Assembly (NCBI RefSeq): GCF_000972845.2
Contig: NC_040015.1
Span: forward strand, 5,112,920 to 5,176,919
DNA: 64,000 bases
Direction: 5' to 3'
Source of the DNA: Larimichthys crocea
Lineage: Eukaryota > Chordata > Actinopteri > Sciaenidae
Below are positions 34,184-45,960 of the stretch, in pieces. Positions within the stretch are counted from its first letter, which is position 1, and each line of letters begins with the position of its first letter. Below the pieces are notes generated by a model. That model was given only the letters and a program-made list of their open reading frames with translations, was not told the DNA's origin and did not search any database. A program made the position numbers and the translations under genes.

Positions 34184-34811
34184 CTATTTTATGAACATGA
34201 CCCCAGGTTTTGTTCTGCACATGTACACAGAAAACCCATACCTTGTTTTCTGGACTGCAGAAATGCTATTGGTAGCATCTACACAGACACTCATATAGTG
34301 ATCCTTAACTGTTATGTCCTTTGATTTTCCACTGTGTTTTCTCTGGATATGTTTGACCATGTTTTTCTTGTAGATAATGTGGTTGCACTGAGGGTATTTA
34401 TCCTTTTTCAGGGATAATCTTGAGCCTCTATTCTTTGTGGCAGCAGTTAAAACCAAGGTGGACACTGCAGCTGTATCTTGCTCAGAAGCAGTCGAATCTT
34501 GGATCGTGGATAGAGGTGCGGCAGTTAAGCTTTGTTGCTCTGCTGAAGCTGAGCTGGAAGAGGAGACATCCTGTAAAGATAAAACCGAGGAGGATCCGGG
34601 GATTAATAAAGTACATCTTATCTTTGTGGGTGGGAGGACAAGTCTGTTCTGGAGAGGCGGCAGTCATGACACCATTGCAAGCCTCCAAGTGTCTTGTCAT
34701 GTCTGGCCTTCTCAGTACAGTTTTACTGCACACAGGGTAATAACAGTGTCTGTGATCTCTGCAGTTCAACCCACATCTGCAAATTATTTTATCTAAAATA
34801 AAATCGTGCAA
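34184..34811 (-). pseudogene. zinc-finger N-terminal piece of the TIR element's protein
   Basis: 34811-34482 reads DHRHCYYPVCSKTVLRRPDM followed by TRHLEACNG, a C2H2/C2HC-like finger. 34465-34184 reads KYPQCNHIIYKKNMVKHIQR followed by KHSGKSKD, a second C2H2-like finger whose first Cys is changed to Tyr-Pro context, then DHYMSVCVDATNSISAVQKT. The two lie in different frames. The fingers suggest DNA binding at the element ends; this is inference. Confidence 0.5.
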
Positions 34812-34893
34812 AAAAAAACGTCTTAGTTAGGGACCAATGACAAGTAAGTACACACTATAAATACTGTTTATACTCTCTTTCTGGGCACCAGTG

Positions 34894-34894
<1 letters not shown>

Positions 34895-34961
<67 letters not shown>
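34895..34961 (+). repeat. (CA)n microsatellite
   Basis: About 33 CA units. Confidence 0.97.
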
Positions 34962-34964
<3 letters not shown>

Positions 34965-35761
34965 CATATTAGCAACATTCTAAAGTTTTAAACTTTTCAC
35001 TTAACTTTTTCTTTTTCTAATTTTCTGCTATTGATTTGGCTCACATAACTCACATATTTTGACTTGCAGAGCAGAGAATCTGATTCTAAACTTTTTCTTG
35101 GGACTGTCTAAAACTGTACATCATAAACATAATCTCAGAACAGTAAGACACACAGAAAAGTGAGGTGTCAGGTGTTCTTCACTGCAACTTACATTCCCTT
35201 AATTTTCCTTTTCCCGTTTTGCCAGCCAAACCACTTCCTGTCAGTTAGCAGGATTGGCTCATACTTATGAGTACAAACACACAGACAAATACATTATGCT
35301 TACCTTTAAATAAAATGCTATCTTTCCTATGTGCCTCTAAGTGGCTCTGCAGCTTGGCATATTTTGCTGGTTTAAATTTTAGGCACAGAGGACAGTGAAA
35401 TTAGTTGCAGCATGACGTGCAGCGTTTGGGCATAGTGCCGGAAGTTAAGATTGAAATGTGCATCTCTAAGAGATGAATAATGTTGTAATAATGTGATGTA
35501 ATGTTGTAAAATTATACAAAAATTCTATGATATAACTCAGTTTTCTTGGTCTTTGAGTAAGTGAGCACCATCGATACGATAACAACGTTAAAAACTACCC
35601 AAAAGTCCAAAACCTGATTCTTTCAAATTAATATAACTTTACAGGGCAATATATAGTGTGCAACACAACATTCTAGTAAATAAAGACTGTTTATGTTTCT
35701 TCGTATGAAAAGTTGTTGTCACTTGACTTCTACTCACCTCGTCGTCTCCACACTTCACATG

Positions 35762-35902
35762 GGGAATGAAAAATATGTGCTTCCGGTATGCTCGCTTTTA
35801 TTTTGAAAGGCTTCAAATCAACTTCCGGGCCTTACAGAGGAGGAGACCTCACAGTGCAGGGCTGCAACAAAGGGTCCTGACAGTGGAGGTCTGCAGCCAG
35901 AC
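35762..35902 (-). repeat. right terminal inverted repeat
   Basis: Reverse complement of 30433-30575; ends CTGCAGCCAGAC. Confidence 0.9.
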
Positions 35903-37360
35903 CCCTCTCTCTACAACAGGGTGAATCTCACAGTGACCACTAACTTTAATAATTAACCAGACTTATTTTTTATTTTCAGAGGAATGAGCTAGTTAATTAC
36001 AGCAAGAGCATTAGAGGTAAACCATCATAATGATGATACTGTGGCGTCATCAGAATGTTTGGCTAGAGAACAAGACTTTCAACCTTTTGTTCTTGACATG
36101 AAAAAATGGTGGGACAGCAGTGGAGCCAAGGCAATGATCTTTCTCAGGAGAGATTGAACAATGTGTTCAGTTTTCTTGGGCAAAGAAGCTACGTTATCGA
36201 ACACAGTCAGCTTTACCATGTGATTCTGCACCACAGCAACATGTAATAATTCCACACATGGCCTGATATGTAAAATTGCCAGGGCTGTAGCATGCTGCTA
36301 GATACTGTATGTATGCTTGTGTTCTGATGATCTGCTTGCTAAAGTAGACTGAAGAAATGGTGGAATACTACTTCTTGCACAGGAATGGATTACTGAATAG
36401 GCCTTCTTGCTTCTGGTCCAGGGTCGCCCTGATCTCTTGGGCTCCTGGACCAGAGCTTCTGTTTGAAGTGAATTTCTTGTTTAGAAGTCAAAGAAATTAC
36501 CACAAAGAAACATAAAAGGAGCACAGAAAGACAGAAAACAACTAGAGGCAGAGAATTAACTATTGTGTCTCACCAAAATTAAATAATATGTTTGTATAAG
36601 CCTTTTTATCTCTGGAGTTTTCTGAGAAACACTGATTGCTGAAAATGTATAATGATACTTGAAATGCTCTCATCCTGCATATTCAAATCTACAGAGCCCG
36701 GCAGGTGTCATAGAAAAAAAAAAAAAAAAAAACTTTTGTTAAGACTGCTTTAAGTTTCACCGTGGAATATTTGTAGCCAACTGAGAGGAGTTAAAGACCA
36801 GTATTAATAAAACATGTTTAATGTAGCATAACAAATGCTATCTCTATAATCCAGCAAGCCTCTATAACATCACCTCCATGGTCAGTATGCCACCCAGTTC
36901 GTTGTTCCTCAACATTAAAGACCACTAACATTTATCTAATGATTCTTCCATGTCTTCCAGGCCGCCTGCCTCATCAGAACACAGAGATGTCAGCGCCCTC
37001 TGCCACCACCCAGCTCCAGAATCTCAGCCAGCATTAGACTGTGGTCACACATAAGCAATGCAGGTGAATGACCATCACCTGCCAAGCCTAAATGTCAACC
37101 CTGCACATGCATTTGCCCTAGGTTGAGACAGCAAAAGTTCCGTTGAACTTGCAAAACAGATTTAAATAGGTAGTCTGCTTTGCCACTGGAAGAGGTTGAT
37201 GCATCCAGTCATGATGTCACAGTGCCACGTTCTCCATGTTTGTTCTTTCTGTGGCAGAAGCCATGCCCAGCCTGCTGAGGTGCCATTTAATTTCAATGAA
37301 CACTCTTAGCAGCAGCACTTAAAAGACATCCTCATCTGTCATTTGTTCTGTTCTTCGTCA
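35903..37360. other. no gene seen; hairpin at 36412-36454, poly(A) at 36714-36732
   Basis: No coding exon recognised. An 11 bp stem (TCTGGTCCAGG/CCTGGACCAGA) with a 21-base loop lies at 36412-36454. Confidence 0.4.
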
Positions 37361-37689
37361 AGGGTTTTACCTGCATCTTAGAATTTCCGCTCCACCATCC
37401 GTCTGCCATTAATGATTCTGAAGTTCATCAATTGCCTGATCACCAAGAAAGGCAAAGAAGGCTTTATGATTCACTCTACTTTCATTGCCTAACTTCTGTA
37501 TCACCCCCTCAGTACTGCACCCAGAAAATACTTCAAAATGTTTTACAACTTGATTCAGAGTGAAAACCTTTCCTGTCATTATGCTACCATTACCCATGCC
37601 ATAGCTCTCATCATACTCTTGAAGGCAGACACGACTAACACCTTTCAAAGTTCTCACCTTATTTTCTCACAATTCTTCTGCTGAATCAT

Positions 37690-37960
37690 GTCAATTAACC
37701 ACCATGTTCTTTTCCTTATCCATATTCTGGATGATTTCCTCATCATTTCTCCTCCCTCATCACCACCTGCTTTAGGTCTGCTCATTCAGACTTCAGTTTT
37801 GAGTGACCTCTGGGTTCCATTGTCTGCAGAGAAAACACACGACCCTTCTATATCCCTTGAGTTCCTGGGTATCACTCTCCACACCAATCTGTTCCAGGCT
37901 CCATTTCCAATTGAGAAGCTTAATCGCATCAGTCTACAGCATCAGTTTACACCTCAACTT
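37690..37960 (+). pseudogene. RT fragment, DIRS/Ngaro-like
   Basis: The frame reads LIHILDDFLIISPPSSP (LDD as the catalytic box), then VPLSAEKTHDPSISLEFLGI. These motifs fit tyrosine-recombinase retrotransposons (DIRS/Ngaro), in which a Leu-Asp-Asp box replaces YADD. Only ~90 residues persist, without RNase H or recombinase. Confidence 0.5.
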
Positions 37961-38239
37961 CACCTTCTATATGCTCTCAACCCATATCCACCCCTACCTT
38001 CCTCTTTGTGTGTCATCCCTGTGTCTTTGTTTTAGCAAATTAAATGTAATGATTTTTTTTTTTTATTAAACCATTGTAAAGATATTTATTTCATTATTTC
38101 TGATTTGAGCATGTAAGTGTCAAAAGCGAAACAAAGCTCTCTAAAATAGGCAGTACAATTACAGACTGCAAACAAGCCCAACTGTCTTATTGCCACAGCT
38201 AAATCCTAGATGAGCACAGCCATCCCTTAAATTATCACT

Positions 38240-38380
38240 TTCTGCTCCTGCCCTCAGGCCAAAGAGTCAGAGCCCCCTGTGCGAAGAAAACATATAAGAG
38301 GAAATCATTTGTTTGTTGTCTCTGCTATAAAATATCTTAATCAATCAGGACAGCCACTTGGTGAAGCCAGCCTGCTGCCT
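38240..38380 (+). pseudogene. C-terminal scrap of a jockey/Rex1-like LINE ORF
   Basis: CPQAKESEPPVRRKHIRGNH and a KYLNQ-like end correspond to the conserved LLPSGRR..KNRY..SF region at the C-terminus of these LINE proteins. Copy 2 keeps LLPSGQRVRPPVRRKHIRG at 44322. Confidence 0.5.
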
Positions 38381-39639
38381 GTCTTTTTTAACTATTCTTC
38401 AGTCCTCACTATTGAATACTTGCCCCTTTTAATGTAGTGTTCTATTGTGTTTTTATGTGAATGTGTTTTAACTGTCTGGATGTGATGGGCTGTGTTTTAA
38501 TGCAGCAGATTTCTCTACATGCAAAAAAGACAGACTTTGTCTTATAAAAGTTAGACGTGGTAAGCATTCAGAGTAACAGAACAGAAAATACTTTACTCTA
38601 TTATGCAAATTTAAATGGGATGATTTCCAGAGTCTAAAGGCAGCAGTAAGTGACTCGTTACCCTTAGAAGAGCTGACTCATAAGTTGTGAGAAGATTTCT
38701 TCCAGGGGTCTGATCATTTTGAGTTTCTGAATACAGTCAGATCTACGTTAGTTTTTTTAATTATAAATGAATGTAAATGTTGCAGTGTTCCCCCTATAGA
38801 ACCAGTACAGTAACCCATGACAAAACCTATGAACATGATATAAATGGCTGCGCTAGGCACTGGGATCTAAATTAATCAGAAGGGTTGATCCCATTTTAAT
38901 ACGGAGATGCCAGACAAGTTTTTCCATAATTCTCCTCGTCCCAGGGCAGACATGTTGGCGACAAGCCAGAGCATGCAGTGGCTGATGAAGGGGGAGAGCC
39001 GTGCCTTGTGATTGGCAGGGAAATATAGGATAAGCTGCATTTTTCTGAGACTGCACAGTGGGTACCGGCTGAGTGGGTGATCGGATGGAGAGGGAATCAG
39101 ATGTTGAGTCAGTGATCGTTAGATGAGTCATCAACGTAAAAAAGCATCTGCATTCAGCGCTGCGAATGAAGTGGAGCTGCTGCTGCACTGAGTTTGTATT
39201 GCATATATGGAAAGTAGGTAAGGGATTAAATGTGTGCTATTTAAATGTGAAAGCCAAATGAATTAATATGTAATGTTTGATCATACTGTTTAAGGTAATG
39301 ATAAAAAACATTAATAAATTAGTGTTTTAAATGACACACTGCTGTACATTGTACAGTAACATGTCTTTATATTCAGTGGAAAAACATCTTTTTATACGGT
39401 GTTCATATGGTGTTTTCATGTTAACTGCAAGGCAAAGATGCATTTCTTTTGATGAAAAAACTAAAAACACCAACGTTAAATATAAAATCAACAGTACTAT
39501 CATTGTTTCCATAATGAGGTTATACCATATTTATTATGCTAAAGTACAGCACTGTATTCAAATAGTTTCATTAAATCTATCAATCAACTGCTTTTTTGTA
39601 ACGTTTTGAAGATAAATGTCCTGTACACGTGACATCTAT

Positions 39640-39848
39640 TGCACGTCTGTCTGTCCTGGGAGAGGGATCCCTCCTCTGTGGCTCTTCCTGAGGTTTCTTC
39701 CACATTTTTTCCCTGTTAAAGGTTTTTTGTGGGCAAGTTTTTCCTCACTCGAACCGAGGGTCTAAGGACAGAGGGTGTCACTCCCTGTACAGATTGTAAA
39801 GCCCTCTGAGGCAAATGTACTTTGTGACTTTGGGCTATACAAATAAAA

Positions 39849-39902
<54 letters not shown>
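39640..39902 (+). repeat. L2 3' UTR with (TGAT)n tail
   Basis: Contains TTCCTGAGGTTTCTTCCACA, ACTCGAACCGAGGGTCTAAG, GACTTTGGGCTATACAAATA and a (TGAT)n tail at 39851-39902. Confidence 0.85.
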
Positions 39903-40129
39903 CATAATGATAAAGAAATTCATTTTGGGGTCATGGGAAATGTGTGTGTAATTTTTTTATGTTGCAGCTGTTTGGCTGTGTGGAGCTGATGTGGCATTGT
40001 GGTAACTGTGAGTCTGCCGTTGAGTTATTTAAGCCCACATTAATGCTCACAGCAGTGCGTCGACGCCCTCGTAATTGCCTAAACTTGCTCATTATTGTTT
40101 TACACATTCACGCTAGTCATAATCACATC

Positions 40130-40190
40130 AAATCAAATCAAATCAAATTTTATTTGTATAGCCCAAAGTCACAAAGTACATTTGCCTCCG
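40130..40190 (-). repeat. L2 3' tail, reverse orientation
   Basis: ATCAAATCAAATCAAATTTT then TTTGTATAGCCCAAAGTCAC, the reverse complement of the tail at 39830. Confidence 0.85.
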
Positions 40191-40729
40191 ATTAATGACT
40201 TTCACACCTTCAAATACGGTTTGTTATTATTAAATTTTTCCGTGCGTCTCACTCCTTTGTGAGCATAACTGAGATATATATTTTTGCCTTGACCTGTCAA
40301 AACATAATCAGCAGCAGGATGTCTTGCGTTGAATTGAGCCATTGTTTCCATCTCTGGGGAGAGAAATTATCGTGAGCAAAGTTCATCAGCACAATCTTTT
40401 TTTATACTTCTCAACTGCACTTATTGTTGATCTGAACTTTGTCTGTTTTTTCTGAGTTTCTGAGTACGGAGAAAGAGTACGTGTGTTCCAGAGATCTTAG
40501 ATAATAATAATAGAAGACACATTAAAAGGAGCCTCAAGTACTCGATGGTGATGACTGAATCAAGGTTAAGAAAGAAAAAGAAAAAAGCAGCAGGCTGCCT
40601 ACAAAAAGTGTCTGTATTGTTTGGTGAATATATTTTATGACAACTGAGACTTATCAGTGTTTTTCTTTGCATGGGGGGATCTATACCTCTTCAGCCGCAG
40701 AAAGCACTGATTTAAGGGTTGGCTGTGCT

Positions 40730-41380
40730 CATCTAAGGTTTATCCCTGGTGAGAGGACATTTTGAAAGGTTTGTTTGCAGGCTGTAATTGTAATGCCCAG
40801 TTTTACTGCTTTGGAAAGCTTTGTCTTACTTTTGACACATTGCATCCTCAAACCAGGACGTAATGTTAAGGATGAGAGTGCTCTGGTCTCCCAAAGTGCA
40901 ATTTCTTGACTTTGCACAGCAGGAAGAGTCTTTGATGTGCTTCTTTGTAAATGCATTCCACATGATGTTTGAAGGTGAGAGATTTAGATTAAAGAAGCTG
41001 ACTTGGTCCAACACGGCCTTAAGTGCAATTGCTTTAAATGGAGAGGATTGACTGGTCGTTCTCGTTACCATCTAGACACATTTCTTTAGTTTTGGTTATA
41101 TTCAACAGAAGATGACTGTCATCAAACCACTTTACATACAACATAATTAGTGTACACTTTACTAACTGTACATCGGTAAGGAGTGCCATTAATGCCACGT
41201 TAATGGCTGCACACTCAACTAATGTGAGTTTTCTGCGCTGCACATAATTTCTTTTGTGTACTCTGAACATGAGTTTGTGATAGAATGCAACCTTGGGGGA
41301 CAACAGTGTTAAAAACAAGACTGTCAAACATGAAATTATTCACCTTAGCTCTCTGAAGTTGGTTACATAAGATTTTTTTA
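40730..41380 (-). pseudogene. Rex1/CR1-like LINE reverse-transcriptase fragment
   Basis: Minus-strand frames in order: VNNFMFDSLVFNTVVPQGCI (~41340-41290; VPQG motif), TDVQ.....YVKWFDDSHLL and LNITKTKEMCLDGNE (~41180-41070), then SPFKAIALKAVLDQVSFF, and near 40760 TACKQTFQNVLSPG. The order matches the RT palm to thumb of Rex1/CR1-like LINEs. The metal-binding Asp box is not recognisable and there are many frameshifts. Confidence 0.7.
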
Positions 41381-41402
41381 TCCAGCAAATAACAGCTCTT
41401 CC

Positions 41403-41404
<2 letters not shown>

Positions 41405-41478
<74 letters not shown>
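41405..41478 (+). repeat. (TG)n microsatellite
   Basis: About 37 TG units; the copy 2 equivalent is 47435-47511, with one interruption. Confidence 0.97.
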
Positions 41479-41480
<2 letters not shown>

Positions 41481-41625
41481 GATTCTCACCCAGGTCATAG
41501 AATCCATGAAGGTTATCATAGGCATCTTGACTTGCTTATTATCTTGAAGACGTTCTCATCTTAGAGGCCTCACCAGACTGACTGCTGGGTAGGTTGTTGA
41601 GAGGCATGTGAATCGTGGACACAAC

Positions 41626-42608
41626 CAGAGGTGTCACAAGTACAGTACACACATTCTTTACTCAAGTACAAGTATAGATACCTGTGTTTAAAAAGACTTT
41701 AGTAAAAGTTGAAGTATTGACTCAACTTTTTTACTCAAGTTAAAGTGAAAAGTACAGGCTCTAAAACTGGTAACCTTGTGAAGGACAAAACCACCATTTT
41801 AGGGAAAAGCTTACAGGACCTACAGTCTGTCCAAGAAAAATGAACTGAAATCAATACAAAAAGCTACATTGGCCAGTCTTTCCTAAACACATTCAAAAAA
41901 TAAAACTGCTGTACAAGAATGAGGGATTGCGAACTCAATGTGCATGGTGTTCAAAAACTTGGTATGCAAATAGATATTAGCCTACACAAATATTATCTGT
42001 CAAAGCAGACTTCAAAGCCTCGACAGTAACATTAAATGCATACCCTTGACTAACATCTATTTAACAGCAAGAGATCATGTGTAGGTCTTTGACTGCATCT
42101 ATGTGAGAACTATCACATCACTGTTTGTGTGTGTGTTTGTAAGGAATCTCCTCCACCAATGCTCTCGCTAGCTTTCGCACACATTTCGCTGACCTGGTGC
42201 CACTATCACAATTTTAGTTCCTTCCAATGAGTTGCCCGACTGATTTTAGGCCATTTATGTTCATCGTCTTGTGCCAAGAAGACAAATGCACCAATAGGGT
42301 TGTCTTATCAGTGTGTGTTTACATACGTTTCTAAGCATAATCCAATCAATCACGTTGTCTACATGGCGCGTTTTACTGATACCGATGGTGAAATTTTACT
42401 GTTTATTAATAATCACCATGAAAACACATGAGTAACGACCCTGATTTGAAAATGTAGTGAGTAGAAAGTACGGATACTTATGCTAAAATGTAAGAAGTAA
42501 AAGTCAAAAGTTGGCACAAAAATAAATAGTTAAGTAAAGTACAGATACCCGAAAATTCTACTTAAGTACAGTAACGAAGTATTTGTACTTTGTTACTTCC
42601 CATCTCTG
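41626..42608. mobile_element. hAT MITE, copy 1
   Basis: Ends CAGAGGTGTCACAAGTAC (left) and ACTTCCCATCTCTG (right) with TACTCAAGTACAAGTATAGA/ACTTAAGTACAGTAACGAAG sequence inside. The left flank is GACACAAC (41618-41625). The same 8 bp occurs after the right end in copy 2 (49644-49651), giving the hAT-sized duplication. In copy 1 the right end instead runs into hAT coding sequence. Confidence 0.8.
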
Positions 42609-42624
42609 GTTACCTTTCATTTGG

Positions 42625-43268
42625 ATTTACTTTCACCAGGGATGCAATGACACCAACTCCGTTGTGCTTGGTGTGTGGTGAAAAGCTATCAAACAGTGCT
42701 ATGGTACCAAACAAGCTTAAACGCCATCTCTAAACAAAACACCCTTCACTTCAAAACAAGAATGCAGACTATTTTGTTTGCCTGCGTGAACACACAAAGA
42801 AACAGGCAACTTTTATAAGAAAAACCACAAAGGTACAGTAAATGAGAGAGCCCTTAAAGCTAGCTACCACGTAGCTAAATCAAAAAGGTCCCACACTGTA
42901 GCAGAGACATTAATATTACCTGCCTGCAAAGCCATTGTAAATGAGATGCTCGGACCTGAAACGGTTAAAGAAATAGCCAAAGTCCCTCTCTCAGATAACA
43001 CAATTTCCAGACGTATTGATGACTTGTCAGCAGACATCAAAAGTGTGCTTTTGGAAAAGATCCGTATCAGTGAATAATTTGCGTTGCACCTTGACGAGTG
43101 TACTGATATTAGTGGACATGCTCAACTCTTGGCCAATGTGCGTTTTGTGGATAGAGACGCAATCAGAGAAAACTTCCTATTTTGCAAGGCATTGCCAGGA
43201 AAAGCAACAGGAGAGGAAATTTGTATGTGTAAAACTTTAGACTTTTTGGGCGGATCCGCTCAATCCTA
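42625..43268 (+). pseudogene. BED-finger hAT transposase fragment (ZBED5-like)
   Basis: The frame opens with [20 protein letters not shown] and a HL*TKH end, a BED-type zinc finger with an in-frame stop. It continues [17 protein letters not shown], then [40 protein letters not shown] and a broken LHLDECTDISGHAQLLANVR. This is the start of the RNase H-like fold, with Asp in DECTD the probable first catalytic residue. It ends near 43268, before the gap. Stops at ~42730, ~42845 and ~43075 rule out function. Confidence 0.8.
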
Positions 43269-43431
43269 AACCCAAAATGGTGGGAGCACTTCTGCTTTTA
43301 AACATGAAGGTGCTGGATTTATGTTCACCGCCATTCTCTTGAATCTCCTTACCCTGATTGCATGAACAGGAAGAGGAAGATGTCGGTGTCTGTGTAAAGA
43401 GAGTATCTAGACGGGTAACTTGCTAGAAATA

Positions 43432-43441
43432 NNNNNNNNNN
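43432..43441. other. assembly gap, 10 N
   Basis: Exactly ten N. Copy 2 of the duplicated block starts at the first base after it. Confidence 1.
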
Positions 43442-45907
43442 AGGGTTTTACCTGCATCTTAGAATTTCCGCTCCACCATCCGTCTGCCATTAATGATTCT
43501 GAAGTTCATCAATTGCCTGATCACCAAGAAAGGCAAAGAAGGCTTTATGATTCACTCTACTTTCATTGCCTAACTTCTGTATCACCCCCTCAGTACTGCA
43601 CCCAGAAAATACTTCAAAATGTTTTACAACTTGATTCAGAGTGAAAACCTTTCCTGTCATTATGCTACCATTACCCATGCCATAGCTCTCATCATACTCT
43701 TGAAGGCAGACACGACTAACACCTTTCAAAGTTCTCACCTTATTTTCTCACAATTCTTCTGCTGAATCATGTCAATTAACCACCATGTTCTTTTCCTTAT
43801 CCATATTCTGGATGATTTCCTCATCATTTCTCCTCCCTCATCACCACCTGCTTTAGGTCTGCTCATTCAGACTTCAGTTTTGAGTGACCTCTGGGTTCCA
43901 TTGTCTGCAGAGAAAACACACGACCCTTCTATATCCCTTGAGTTCCTGGGTATCACTCTCCACACCAATCTGTTCCAGGCTCCATTTCCAATTGAGAAGC
44001 TTAATCGCATCAGTCTACAGCATCAGTTTACACCTCAACTTCACCTTCTATATGCTCTCAACCCATATCCACCCCTACCTTCCTCTTTGTGTGTCATCCC
44101 TGTGTCTTTGTTTTAGCAAATTAAATGTAATGATTTTTTTTTTTATTAAACCATTGTAAGATATTTATTTCATTATTTCTGATTTGAGCATGTAAGTGTC
44201 AAAGCGAAACAAAGCTCTCTAAAATAGGCAGTACAAATTACAGACTGCAAACAAGCCCAACTGTCTTATTGCCACAGCTAAATCCTGATGAGCACCGCCA
44301 TCCCTTAAATTATCACTTTTGCTCCTGCCCTCAGGCCAAAGAGTCAGGCCCCCTGTGCGAAGAAAACATATAAGAGGAAATCATTTGTTTGTTGTCTTGC
44401 CTATAAAATATCTAATCAATCAGGACAGCCACTTGGTGAAGCCAGCCTGCTGCCTGTCTTTTTTAACTATTCTTCAGTCCTCACTATTGAAATACTTGCC
44501 CCTTTTAATGTAGTGTTCTATGTGTTTTTATGTGAATGTGTTTTAAATGTCTGGATGTGATGGGCTGTGTTTTAATGCAGCAGATTTCTCTACATGCAAA
44601 AAAGACAGACTTTGTCTTATAAAAGTTAGACGTGGTAAGCATTCAGAGTAACAGAACAGAAAAACTTTACTCTATTATGCAAATTTAAATGGGATGTTTC
44701 CAGAGTCTAAAGGCAGCAGTAAGTGACTCGTTACCCTTAGAGAGCTGACTCATAAGTTGTGAGAAGATTTCTTCCAGGGGTCTGATCATTTTGAGTTTCT
44801 GAATACAGTCAGATCTACGTTTAGTTTTTTGAATTATAAATGAATGTAATGTTGCAGTGTTCCCCCTATAGAACCAGTACAGTAACCCATGACAAAACTG
44901 ATGAACATGATATAAATGGCTGCGCTAGGCACTGGATCTAAATTAATCAGAAGGGTTGATCCCATTTTAATCGGATGATGCCAGACAAGTTTTTCCATAT
45001 TCTCCTCGTCCCAGGGCAGACATGTTGGCGACAAGCCAGAGCATGCAGTGGCTGATGAAGGGGGAGAGCCGTGCCTTGTGATTGGCAGGGAAATATAGGA
45101 TGAGCTGCATTTTTCTGAGACTGCACAGTGGGTACCGGCTGAGTGGGTGATCGGATGAGAGGGATCCGATGTTGAGTCAGTGATCGTTAGATGGTCATCA
45201 ACGTAAAAAAGCATCTGCATTCAGCGCTGCGAATGAAGTGGAGCTGCTGCTGCACTGAGTTTGTATTGCATATATGGAAAGTAGTAAGGATTAAATGTGT
45301 GCTATTTAAATGTGAAAGCCAAATGATTAATATGTAATGTTTGATCAACTGTTTAAGAAAAAAAAACATTATAAATTAGTGTTTTAATGACACACTGCTG
45401 TACATTGTACAGTAACATGTCTTTATATTCAGTGGAAAAACATCTTTTTATACGGTGTTCATATGGTGTTTTCATGTTAACTGCAAGGCCAAAGATGCAT
45501 TTCTTTTGATGAAAAAACTAAAAACACCAACGTTAAATATAAAATCAACAGTACTATCATTGTTTCCATAATGAGGTTATACCATATTTATTATGCTAAA
45601 GTACAGCACTGTATTCAAATAGTTTCTAAATCTATCAATCAACTGCTTTTTGTAACGTTTTGAAGATAATGTCCTGTACACGTGACATCTATTGCACGTC
45701 TGTCTGTCCTGGGAGGGATCCCTCCTCTGTGGCTCTTCCTGAGGTTTCTTCCACATTTTTTCCCTGTTAAAGGTTTTTTGTGGCAAGTTTTTCCTCACTC
45801 GAACCGAGGGTCTAAGGACAGAGGGTGTCACTCCCTGTACAGATTGTAAAGCCCTCTGAGGCAAATGTACTTTTTGACTTTGGGCTATACAAATAAAAGA
45901 GATATTG

Positions 45908-45960
<53 letters not shown>

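Larger units (their letters stand above)
30433..35902 (-). mobile_element. TIR-bounded DNA transposon with HMGXB3-like remnants
   Basis: About 140 bp at 30433-30575 is the near-perfect reverse complement of 35762-35902; both outer ends read GTCTGGCTGCAGACCTCC going inward. The 5470 bp interior holds minus-strand remnants of a zinc-finger protein (34811-31508). It also holds later insertions: an L2 LINE (32974-34150), a retroposon 3' end (31838-32106), an hAT-type MITE (~30985-31440) and microsatellites. No clear target-site duplication was found, so the superfamily is not assigned. Confidence 0.75.
37361..42135 (+). repeat. duplicated block, copy 1 (~4.75 kb)
   Basis: Matches 43442-48150 in the same order and orientation, starting AGGGTTTTACCTGCATCTTA. 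The first ~700 bp look identical; later differences are chiefly one-base indels. It contains LINE and YR-type RT fragments, L2 3' UTR pieces and two microsatellites. See the finding on a probable assembly artefact. Confidence 0.95.

Noticed and set aside
36412..36454. 11 bp hairpin as a possible structured RNA or terminator
   Set aside because: No U-tract, transcript context or second copy; short inverted repeats of this size occur by chance in 64 kb.
37409..37657. 82-residue minus-strand frame, repeated at 43490-43738
   Set aside because: It recurs only because the block is duplicated. No family motif was recognised, and the frame is closed on both sides in RT-like relic sequence.
38853..39188. 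Minus-strand frame with FYVDD in the second copy (45220) resembling an RT box
   Set aside because: The flanking residues do not fit any RT motif order, and the frame differs between copies; judged chance.
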